Below are positions 47,579 to 57,116 of a stretch of 64,000 bases of DNA, piece after piece. The position numbers and the translations under genes are program-made. Below the pieces are notes generated by a model that saw only the letters and a list, made by a program, of their open reading frames with translations, was not told the DNA's origin and did not search any database. The stretch spans positions 7,564,001 to 7,628,000 of the forward strand of contig OX388318.1 of assembly GCA_947579605.1 (NCBI GenBank), read 5' to 3'. This DNA comes from Athripsodes cinereus (taxonomy: Eukaryota > Arthropoda > Insecta > Trichoptera > Leptoceridae). Numbering within the stretch: the stretch's first letter is position 1; every line of letters starts with the position of its first letter.

Positions 47579-48241
47579 TGGAGCAAGTGGACGAATATGT
47601 TTATTTAGGAAGTATGTTTGTAAGGGATGGTAGGTACGAAAGGGACATTGAAAAAAGAAAAGTGGCTGGTGCGAGAGTGAACGGTGCACTTCGATCTATT
47701 GTTAGCAATAGCAATGTCTCGAACATGGCTAAAATGCTGGTGCACAACGCCATCCTCGTACCGACACTGATGTATGCAAGCGAGACTTGGACATGGCCGA
47801 AGAAGGACGAGAGTGGAATAAATGCAGTGGAGATGCGATCACTGAGAAGAATCGTAGGTAAAACATTTCGTGATAGAGTAAGAAATGAGGATATTAGAAG
47901 AATGAGTGGATGCAAGAGGAGTGTTGTTGATAGAATGCGTGTAAATAAATTGAGATGGATTGGTCATGTGGAGCGAATGGATGGTGTAAGATTGACGAAG
48001 ATGGTGTATTTAGCTGAAAGAGAGGGTGTGAGGAAGCGCGGGCGTCCGAGAACCACGTGGCTTAACCACGTGGATCAAATTCTCAAGGACGGTCGCGTGT
48101 TAAGTAAGAGGAATCGGCGTGCATGTATGAGAAACTGGATGAATGTAGAGGAAGCGAAAGAAGTATGTAAGGATAGAGCGACATGGCGTTCCGTTCTCTC
48201 TGCCTACCCCACCTGGGACACGGCGTGAGGGTATAGTATAG
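47579..48241 (+). pseudogene. LINE family 1 insertion, best-preserved C-terminal ORF
   Basis: A 5'-truncated non-LTR retrotransposon copy whose frame is open from the insertion point to the TGA at about 48226-48228. The encoded part holds DEYVYLGSMF (end of the reverse transcriptase domain), then KRKVAGARVNGALRSI, VPTLMYASETWTWPKKDESG, NEDIRRMSGCKRSVVDRMRV, KLRWIGHVERMDG, RKRGRPRTTWLNHVDQIL and WRSVLSAYPTWDTA. The catalytic reverse transcriptase motifs and any endonuclease lie upstream and are missing. No native start exists; the frame simply begins at the truncation. The tail is 'ggtatagtatagtata'. The flanking duplication tataagatgtt is at 47568-47578 and 48242-48252. Absence of stops suggests a recent insertion. 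The clade (RTE/CR1-like) is uncertain. Confidence 0.88.
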
Positions 48242-48587
48242 TATAAGATGTTACTGTAAGATGAAATTTTCATTAATAGGTACTTTGGTACTATATATTA
48301 TTACCTTTTTCCAAGAATTTCTCCTAACTAATACTTACAATAGTAATATCCTATTTGGTTCTTAGTGAAAATGTTGTACCATTCTTAAGAGTATTTCCAA
48401 TGCAACATGTACCTAATTTATTTATTTATTTATAACAATATACACGGCTTACGCCTTTTATACACAGTGTTTATGAATAATAGTACCTACAATACTACTA
48501 CCATATCATATCATAATTCAAAATAAATCAGTTATGGGTAATTGTCTTTCTTAGGTGTCATATATGATAAACTCTTATAAATATGCT

Positions 48588-48965
48588 AAAAAAGAGTGAA
48601 GAATGAGGATATCAGGAAAATGAGCGGATGCGAGAAGAGTGTTGTGGATAAAAGGCGTGTAAATAAGTTACGATGGTTTGGACATGTTGAGCGAATGCAA
48701 GATGAAAGAATGACGAAGAGGACGTATAAAAGATGAGGTGCGAGGAAGCGCGGAAGGCCAAGAACCACGTTGCTTGAGCACGTGGATCAAATCCTAAAGA
48801 ACGGCCGCGTGTTGAGTAAGAGAAATCGGCGAACATATGTGAGAAACTTGATGAATGTGGAGGAAGCGAAAGAAGTTTGTAAGGATTGATCTATACGGCG
48901 TTCCGGTCTCTCTGCCTACCCCTCCGGGGACACGGCGTGAGGGTATAGATAGATATAGATAGATT
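48588..48965 (+). pseudogene. LINE family 1 insertion, degenerate
   Basis: The same C-terminal region: 'aatgaggatatcaggaaaat' (NEDIRKMSGCEKSVVDKRRV), then LRWFGHVERMQDER, a stop at 'agatga', RKRGRPRTTLLEHVDQILKN, and 'ctgcctacccctccggggac' 'acggcgtgagggtatag' plus ATAG repeats. The 7-bp word atatgct flanks it at 48581-48587 and 48966-48972. The frame has stops, so it is older than, or evolved faster than, the copy at 47579. Confidence 0.78.
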
Positions 48966-48972
48966 ATATGCT

Positions 48973-49175
48973 CAATACATAGTGTACGGCCCTCCTTGCC
49001 TTTGCTGCGGGTCACCATCGAACCATCTGAAGCGCACCCCGTGCTAGCACCCACACTAGCATACGTCATTGTTTCCACCAAGGAAGCCGTTCTGAGGAGG
49101 GACCATGCTCCATGCACCCACAGGTGGTCCGCCTGCTCGGAGGTAACACACAGATGACACAGACACTGGTATATT
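48973..49175. other. GC-rich segment of unknown origin inside the MULE-like element
   Basis: About 200 bp of near-balanced GC ('gtacggccctccttgccttt', 'ctgcgggtcaccatcgaacc', 'aagcgcaccccgtgctagca', 'ctcggaggtaacacacag') unlike anything else in the window. The minus strand is open for about 50 codons with HGAWSLLRTASLVETMTYAS. It may be captured host or transposon sequence; no family was recognised. Confidence 0.45.
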
Positions 49176-49189
49176 AATAAAATTTCACA

Positions 49190-49740
49190 ATTTTTTAATA
49201 CAAATATAACACTTGGAGTGTTTTTAGGTCAAAATATATAAGAAAACACGCCAAATAGTCTGATAAAATGATGAAAAATTACTATATACACATAGTTATT
49301 AGTTTTACGATATAGATACATAAAGGTTGATTGTTAGAAATCGAAATTAAGAGTAACAAATACAAATTTAAAGATTTTTTTCATACAAATATTACACTTG
49401 GAGTGTTTTTATGTCAAAATATATAAGAAAACACGCCAAATAGTCTGATAAAATGATGAAAAATTACTATATACACATACTTATTAGTTTTAAGATGTAG
49501 ATACATAAAGGTTGATTGTTGCAGATCGAAATTAAGACTAACAAATAAAAATATCAAGATTTTTTTCATACAAATATCACACTTGGAGTATTTTTAGGCT
49601 AAAATATATAAGAAAACACGCCAAATAGTCTGATAAAATTATGAAAAATTACTATATACACATAGTTATTAGTTTTACGATATAGATATAAAAATGTTGA
49701 TTGTTACAGGCCGAAATTAAGACTTACAATTTAAAAATCA
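49190..49740. repeat. Right subterminal ~185-bp tandem repeats (3 units, inverted)
   Basis: The same unit as on the left but complementary: 'acacttggagtgtttttagg', 'acacgccaaatagtctgata' and 'aaggttgattgtta' recur about every 185 bp. The right arm therefore has one unit more than the left. Confidence 0.8.
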
Positions 49741-49893
49741 TTCATTCATTATATCATTCTCTTGACGTATGTCACTTTGGCTTGATATGGCTGCGCCGTG
49801 CGAATAATATTTACCTCTTATTCGCACGGTAGTGTGCGAATAAGGATGAAATATTATTCGCACGCCGTGCGAATAAGACCAACCTTCTTTTAT

Positions 49894-51189
49894 TTTGCAT
49901 ATTGATAATAAATATGGAATTCCACAGTGTTAGTCACAAAACATTTGAAATATTATCAACAAATGAATTTACATAAAAAAAATATGTGAAGATATACAGT
50001 GGCGAGATTTTAAGTTACATCTACATACATATTAAGATTGTTCCAAAAATTGCGTTTGTATTTAATTTGCGTGAGATTCCGCCAAACTATGTTAAATTTA
50101 TCAATGTTTGATGTTTAAATATGGCTATATGCTATTCGTTAATGAAAAAAGGTTGAAGTCAAAAGCATTACCCAATACAGGTGCATTGTACCTAGTGGGG
50201 CAGCAACACCAACGCATTGTTAATTGTTACATAAATAATTGTGGTATTATTTATATAAATGTGAAGTAAATATTTTATGAATAAAGAAATTATGAATGAA
50301 TTATTTTCTATTTATATTTTTTCGAATAAATATTCAAAAGCGCAATAATATAAAAACGTTTCATATTCAATCCCATCTTAAAAAAATATTTGCTTAATAA
50401 AATAGAATAATTAGTGAAAATGACGCTCTGGATTTGTTCCAAATTTTATGATATTTTTATTGATCTTCACACACGTAAAATACTGCACTGTGAAAAAAAG
50501 CACATTCAAATAATATAGGGATCTAACATTTTTAATGAAATCATTCACCAGTTATTGGAAAGTTTACCTTGTGTATTGTAATGTGAATTTTCGTTGTATT
50601 TTTCATTCTTCAGCGCTCAATAAAATAAAAATAGATTGGGAAAATCAAGTGAAGAAATAGTATGTACACATATAGTAGAAGAATGAGATGAAATTTAACG
50701 TGACGCTAAAAGGTTGCCTGGTGTTAGTGTACTTATCTCTCCATATTCAATATTGAATACCTGTAGATAATGTTTTTTTACGCTATTCTGCAGTTTTAAA
50801 AATAGCACTTACAAAATTAATTTAATGCATGTATAAATGAAAAGGTTTTTATTCCAAATCTTTGCCTTTGTTTTCTTTCATGCATGATTGCCGTGGTTTT
50901 TCTTATTTCATATATTTTCATAAGAAAAAACATACGTATAGTTGGACTGACAATATATTTTTGTTAGGCAATTTTCTTCATCTTTTTCTGTCGCCCTTTA
51001 ATATTCCTCTTGGAAATTCTGACTAAAAACATGCCCCTTCTATTCAGAGCTTATTCTATTTCAATCGAGTTATTCCTATCCACTTTATTCGCATATCGCT
51101 CTCATATCATTGTAATTGAAACGGTGGACTGTGAAACAGAATCATCTAGATAATCTTACAGAATCCTTGCTCTTTTGTTTTTGCTAAAT
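49894..51189. other. AT-rich non-coding DNA
   Basis: No gene or mobile element recognised. Confidence 0.45.
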
Positions 51190-51200
51190 ATAATATACAC

Positions 51201-51498
51201 CCGTGGAGTACCCCGTATAGAATTGATCTCCCACTTTTCTTCGTGAGTTTCCGAGTGTCCTGTTAAAGGCAGGTGTTCGGAATTAAGACACTTTACATCT
51301 TAAATTCATCGATGAGGTTTGCCATTCATCCTGAATTACGAAAAAATAAACATATTTGTTAAATTCAGTGATGAGGTTGGCTACACATCCTGAGTATCTT
51401 TTTTGTATTGACACGGAGATGACAGTTTGCATGTTTATTATATGCAACTGGTCTGTTAGCTAGTGGGATATGCCACGATGGTAAAGTTGTAGTAATAG
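51201..51498 (+). repeat. SINE family A copy with internal duplication and 11-bp target duplication
   Basis: It runs from 'ccgtggagtaccccgtatag' to 'gggatatgccacgatggtaa'. The target duplication ataatatacac is at 51190-51200 and 51499-51509. The middle portion 'ttaaattca(t/g)(c/t)gatgaggtt(t/g)gc' occurs twice (near 51300 and 51360), making this copy about 50 bp longer than the 41086 copy. Confidence 0.82.
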
Positions 51499-51509
51499 AT
51501 AATATACAC

Positions 51510-52069
51510 TCGTCAAAACTTTTTTCTGTGTTTATTTATTATTTTTTTGTATTTCAATATTGGAATAGTAAAGTAAATAAATAGCTAACAAAGACATAAT
51601 TTAATTGAATAAAAAGATTAAAACTTCAACATCTCTCGATCTTCCACCAAGTATCATCGTTTGTAGACAATTATATTTTAAGTTTTAAATTATTAAGTAT
51701 GTAAACATATAGTGTAGACATTTTCATCGTTAGGTACAAGTGCGTCATAAGGTAATTTAATACTTGGTTAGAAATCATGTATATTATATACTTTGAACTA
51801 ATGGTGTACTCTCCATACATGCGAAAAAGCACCGCTTTCACACAAATCTGTGCTTTCCGTGCATGAAAAAAACACCGCATTCTTACAAAACTGTGCTTTA
51901 AATACTTGCAGGAAAACACCGTCGTGCTTTTCTTACATGCATTAAAGCACCGGATTCTTACAATGTAAAGCATACATCAACATTTAGTCACAAAACTGCA
52001 AGTATAATGAATAAACTAAAAAATTGCTTTGTATGTAAGTTGGGCAAGGAGGGTAGACATTTAAAAAGC
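51510..52069. other. AT-rich DNA with a degenerate ~45-bp tandem repeat
   Basis: 51818-51965 has about three diverged units based on 'catgcgaaaaagcaccgctt', 'cacacaaatctgtgctttcc'. It otherwise looks non-coding. Confidence 0.55.
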
Positions 52070-52078
52070 TAGATATTT

Positions 52079-52331
52079 ATCCCGTGGAGCACCTGGTAAA
52101 GAATTGGTCTCCCACTCTTCTGCGTAAGTTTTCGAGTGTCCTGTAAAAGGCAGGTGTTTGAAAAAAAATAAGACATTTTACATCTTAAATTCAGCGATGA
52201 GGCTTGCCACCCATCCTGAATGTCTTGATTTTATATTGGCACGAAGAGGACAGTTTGCATGTTTCTTACATACAGCTGATCTGCTGGCTACCCCACTTGT
52301 GGGATATGCCGTGATGGTATAGTAGTAGTAG
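52079..52331 (+). repeat. SINE family A copy, well preserved
   Basis: 'cccgtggagcacctggtaaa' to 'gctggctaccccacttgtgg', 'gatatgccgtgatggtatag' and TAG repeats. A 9-bp duplication tagatattt is at 52070-52078 and 52332-52340. The B-box-like word 'ggtgtttgaa' is at about 52154. This is the best plus-strand copy for defining the family. Confidence 0.85.
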
Positions 52332-52340
52332 TAGATATTT

Positions 52341-54913
52341 TTCAAAAGTAACATATAAAAATGACGCGAACTTAAAATATCTCAAATTACTGTACCAAAA
52401 TTGTGGTGGTAGAAGTTTGAGGGGTCGTGTGTTTTCTTAAATTCCTGTACTAAATAACTAAATTAGTAGTTCAAATAATAAAATTATTCAGTACGAAAAT
52501 ATTAAAAGACTCGTCACTGGCTATACATCTGTGTAGAAATGTATGAAGGTATACATATATTACCTACGTCAATCTATCACCAATAACGCTACACAGAGAA
52601 CACAACATGCGAATATTTACAAACTTAATGTGCGTAAAAAGTTTTCGAATGAACAAACAACTTTCGTGTGATGAATAGATGACGTGAGACTCTAATTTCC
52701 TTCCCTGAAAGGGTTCTGCAAATAGTAGGATCCACCTACACTCTTTAGGGAAGGATTGACCTATATTTAATTTATTTTTAATTTGATTTTAACAAAAGGT
52801 TATATCACGAATTAAACGTTTCAAAGTACGTCCACAGTCCATCTTTATATAAAGATTTTTGCTGCCGTACAGATTCCATTAATTTTTTACTTAGACGAGT
52901 GGGATGAGTTTTATAACAAATACAAAGCTAAATTTTTGACAAAATAATATTGAACAGCTGTTTCATTGTTTAAAAATATAATAAGTACATGATAGATGAG
53001 TCAATATCTGTGATTGGTAGAGACGATAGTTCTGGCTGGGTCATGACTTGAGAATTTCCTATGATAATTGGCCAAAGAGAGCAATATTTTTTCATCCACA
53101 TGGTATTCGATAGATTGGATGGTTCTTTTTCACATTACACCTATTGTATAATATGACAACAATTTTAAAGTATTGGGAATGTCGTGAGAAAAAACGACAC
53201 GATTAGTGCGGAATCGCTTTGAATAGAGAAGGCTTTCTTCAACTCAGTATTCCCGAGAAAAGCATCAAAGGAAGTTAGAAAAGAATGGAAGATTAATTTT
53301 ATTTCAGAACTCAAGGGATTTAATGTAATGAATATCTTGATTATTATTATAATTTCATTATACGAGTACTCCCATAAAGTGTAAGCACAAAAATAATTGA
53401 TGTAAATAATATTGAGAAAATAATATTCTGATATAGTCACTAAATTATTTATGAGTACTGAATCAAACATGTAGATGATAATCCTTCTTAGAAGTTGTCG
53501 GGCTAACCAAACAGATTGCCATTATGATGCATACATTTGCTTTCCATATATTAGTCTTTTGTGTAACACCTAACTCATTAATGTATTAGTTGGAATTGTA
53601 AATAGGCAACCAAACTTTTCCTCTTCATTTTGTCTTTGATGCCCTCCTCTGGAATACAGGGAAGAAAGAAGTTTCAAAAAACCTTTCTACGATATTCATT
53701 TACTTAATCTTTCTAGTATTGGATACACTGTATTACGACATAGAAATCGTTATAATTTTTCCAGACTACTCTCAAAAAGTGAAAGTCACGACTTTTAACT
53801 GAACATCTTTAATAGACGTCTTTACCTTTAAAAAGGTACATCGTTTTTTATTAAACTTTATCGAAATGGTTTATCCAAATATGGCACCTGTTTATAAGAA
53901 AAATCTATTTTAAGAATGATTATTATCGCGCGTTATTAAAAAAAATTAAAAGAAAATGGTAAAATCAAAGACAATTGCGTGATTTTTATTTCGTACCTAC
54001 ACACATTTTCCTAGAAGCTGCGTGCTAGATCGACCCACGTAATTTTTTTAAAAATGAAAATAAAGGTGTGTGAAAAAATCACAGACATAATAATTTTGTA
54101 GACCTAGCGTGTTCAATCTTTACATTGTTTAAGCACACATATTTGTTTATTCTATTAGTAAAATACTTACTATGTCATGCGAACACATATTTAGATAGTT
54201 AGCGACATATGCGTGATGGAAAATGACTTATTTTCTATTTGATAATGTTGTTTAACTGTCCTAACTTGCCCACATTTTATCATGGGTCAGTCACCCTATT
54301 CAAGATAAGTAGTTTAATAATAAAATTCAATAGAAACTTTTAACATAAAATCTGAAAGTTTTTTCATCAGTTCGGAAAACTGTGTAAGGGTATTCTATAT
54401 ATTCTTTGAAAAATAATATTTAGCTTATTACTAAATTGCTAATTATTTTGACGATGCAAAGAAAGGGGCACAAATCGTCCCTCTTCTGACTAACTGTCGT
54501 ATTTGCCTAAATGTAAATTGTTCAGGAGGGCGTTTTTTGTGTTTTGTCGTTCATATTTTCGTCTCTCCTAGTTATATGATACAGTATTCATAAATTACAT
54601 TATTTAATTTGTACCTATTCTTATATATCTCTGAAACATTTTTGTGATGATATTTTGAGGAATTAGTAGATACAACACATTTTATTTAGAATAATTCGTA
54701 AGTACGACAACAAATCTGAAGGCTATTCCAGGATAACGGTAACAGTTACAGGTGTGATCTTTAGTGAGAACATGCAGGGCACATATAAATACACATTGGT
54801 GATCATAACCCGATTTCGCCAAAAATGTCAGATACGACAGTTAGTCAGAAGAGGGACGAAATATGTAAAGATAATAACATAATTTTATAACACCTAATTT
54901 TTGTTATATTATG
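52341..54913. other. AT-rich non-coding DNA
   Basis: About 2.6 kb with no supported gene. A small inverted pair 'tccttccctgaaag'/'ctctttagggaagga' lies near 52700-52755. The frame at 53165-53470 (-) has no recognisable content. Confidence 0.5.
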
Positions 54914-54926
54914 ACTATTGTTTCTT

Positions 54927-55011
54927 ACTATACCCTCACGCCGTGTCCCAGGTGGGGTAAGCAGAGAGAACGGAACGCCATATAGATCTATCCTTACACA
55001 TTCTTATTCAC
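54927..55011 (-). repeat. 85-bp LINE family 1 tail insertion with 13-bp target duplication
   Basis: Only the extreme 3' end of the LINE is present ('taccctcacgccgtgtccca', 'ggtggggtaagcagagagaa', 'cggaacgccatatagatcta'). The target duplication actattgtttctt is at 54914-54926 and 55012-55024. It shows how short an insertion primed from this tail can be. Confidence 0.82.
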
Positions 55012-55024
55012 ACTATTGTTTCTT

Positions 55025-55470
55025 TTGTTAATGAATTCTACATTTGCATTAGGTAGTAATTAAATTTTTACAAGCTATTTGATTTTAAATAGTTATATTT
55101 TTTTACAAAATGCGAACATATTATTACCTTGAAGCAACCTTTTCCAATTTTGCATACATATTTTGAAGCATAAATAGAGTTTAGATAAAATTATTTATGT
55201 ACTCAATATTTCACACGCACATTGTATGATTTTCTACTTTTAATATAAATTATTTAAAGTTTTCCCAACAATAAGTCTTTTAGACCTGTTTGGGCTTAGA
55301 CATTTTTTAATAATTTTAAAGCTTTTTTTTACTACTCCTTAGAATATTCGAGACTATGCAAGAATAATCATGATAAATAATTCATTGTTTGATTAAATAA
55401 ACCACATTTACAATGTATGTTCTATATTGATTCTGAATATTTGATGTTAATCAAACACACTGTCAATACT
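55025..55470. other. AT-rich non-coding DNA
   Basis: Nothing recognised. Confidence 0.4.
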
Positions 55471-56499
55471 ACTTTTACTCATTGTATATGATAACAAGAA
55501 TATTAGTTACATAAGTTACAAGATTCGTCAAGTGTGATTATACAATATGATTAAGATTTAACATTACAGCTAACAGCACAGGTGAGGTTTATACTTACTC
55601 TTTATATCAAACTTTTACTCATTGTATATGATAACAAGAATATTTGTTACATAAGTTACAAGATTCGTCAAGTGTGATTATACAATATGATTAAAATTTA
55701 ACATTACAGCTAACAGCACAGGTGAGGTTTATACTTACTCTTTATATCAAACTTTTAATCATTGTATATGATAACAAGAATATTAGTTACATTAGTTACA
55801 AGATTCGTCAAGTGTGATTATACAATATGATTAAGATTTAACATTACAGCTAACAGCACAGGTGAGGTGAGGTGATTATACAATATGATTAAGATTTAAC
55901 ATTACAGCTAACAGCACAGGTACTTACTCTTTATATCAAACTTTTACTCATTGTATATGATAACAAGAATATTAGTTACATAAGTTACAAGATTCGTCAA
56001 GTGTGATTATACAATATGATTAAGATTTAACATTACAGCTAACAGCACAGGTGAGGTTTATACTTACTCTTTATATCAAACTTTTACTCATTGTATATGA
56101 TAACAAGAATATTAGTTACATTAGTTACAAGATTCGTCAAGTGTGATTATACAATATGATTAAGATTTAACATTACAGCTAACAGCACAGGTGAGGTTTA
56201 TTCTTACTCTTTATATCAAACTTTTACTCATTGTATGTGATAACAAGAATATTTGTTACATAAGTTACAAGATTCGTCAAGTGTGATAATAAAATATGAT
56301 TAAGATTTAACATTACAGCTAACAGCACAGGTGAGGTTTATTCTTACTCTTTATATCAAACTTTTACTCATTGTATGTGATAACAAGAATATTTGTTACA
56401 TAAGTTACAAGATTCGTCAAGTGTGATAATAAAATATGATTAAGATTTAACATTACAGCTAACAGCACAGGCGAGGTTTTATACTTACTCTTTATATTT
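55471..56499. repeat. Minisatellite, 140-bp unit, about 7.5 copies
   Basis: 'acattacagctaacagcaca' starts at 55561, 55701, 55841, 55899, 56030, 56170, 56310 and 56450. Most intervals are 140 bp. One unit is shortened to 58 bp and the next to 131 bp. Point differences between units are few ('attagttacat'/'atttgttacat', 'gattataca'/'gataataaa'), and neighbouring copies share variants. Confidence 0.93.
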
Positions 56500-57078
56500 G
56501 TAATGAAAATCCTAGTTGGAAATGAAAATTTTGGAAATTTTCTATATCAAATTAATGAAAATAAAACACTTATATTTTCAGTATTTCCACGTTGACTTTA
56601 ATAATCGCGAGTCGGAATGCCGCCTTAAAATTTGGCTTGCGATTAATAAAGTAGATGTGGAAGTTCTAAATATAATTTTGGTTTTATCCCAGTTTTAAAC
56701 CAGTTAGCAGTTTATCTATAGACAAGTGTTTAATTTTCATTAATTGAACATGAACTTCCACCAAGTACCATCGGTCGACGGTATCAATTACATTCTTTGT
56801 CATTTTGTGACTGTCTAATAAAAGAAACGTCATTAATAAAATAAACACAACTAAGAATAGTGATTTCTTTTATAAATGAATAAAAATGTGTTCGTAATAA
56901 ATACCGTTTGATTTATTTCTTGTTTCAAAAAAGAATAGGTCTTCCATTAACTTTAATAATTTTTTGAATATTAGGTATACTTTGTAACAGGAAGGTTTTC
57001 TTGAATCGTCAAGAATGTCAATCTTATTTGTTATATTTGTATATAAGCAAGAAGATAAAGTCTTGATTATTTATTACA
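56500..57078. other. Non-coding DNA with a dispersed repeat piece
   Basis: 56650-56775 ('agatgtggaagttctaaata', 'tgaacatgaacttccaccaa', 'gtaccatcg') is related to 30300-30410. It otherwise looks non-coding. Confidence 0.45.
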
Positions 57079-57116
57079 TGCGGGTAGTCTACTGGCTACC
57101 CCATTCGCGGAAATGT
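57079..57116 (-). repeat. SINE family A tail fragment
   Basis: 'atgcgggtagtctactggct' followed by 'accccattcgcgg' resembles the tail-proximal part of the family. It is very short. Confidence 0.35.

Larger units (their letters stand above)
46717..49884. mobile_element. MULE-like element with long TIRs and terminal palindromes (3168 bp)
   Basis: A 9-bp direct repeat, ttcttttat, flanks it (46708-46716 and 49885-49893). The ends read GGTTnnTCTTATTCGCACGG on both strands. Each end carries two palindromic blocks, TTATTCGCAC/GTGCGAATAA, then 'cctcttattcgcacgg' and 'gcgcagc'. Inside these are subterminal repeats of about 185 bp: two on the left (46865-47235), three in inverted orientation on the right (49190-49740). 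Long TIRs with a 9-bp duplication fit Mutator-like elements, but no transposase is present to confirm this. LINE copies at 47310, 47579 and 48588 are nested inside. Without those three insertions and their duplications the element would be about 1.9 kb. Confidence 0.75.

Noticed and set aside
47601..47915. 104-codon minus-strand frame
   Set aside because: Antisense shadow of the LINE family 1 frame.
53165..53470. 101-codon minus-strand frame as a host gene
   Set aside because: AT-rich composition with no recognisable motif or splice context.
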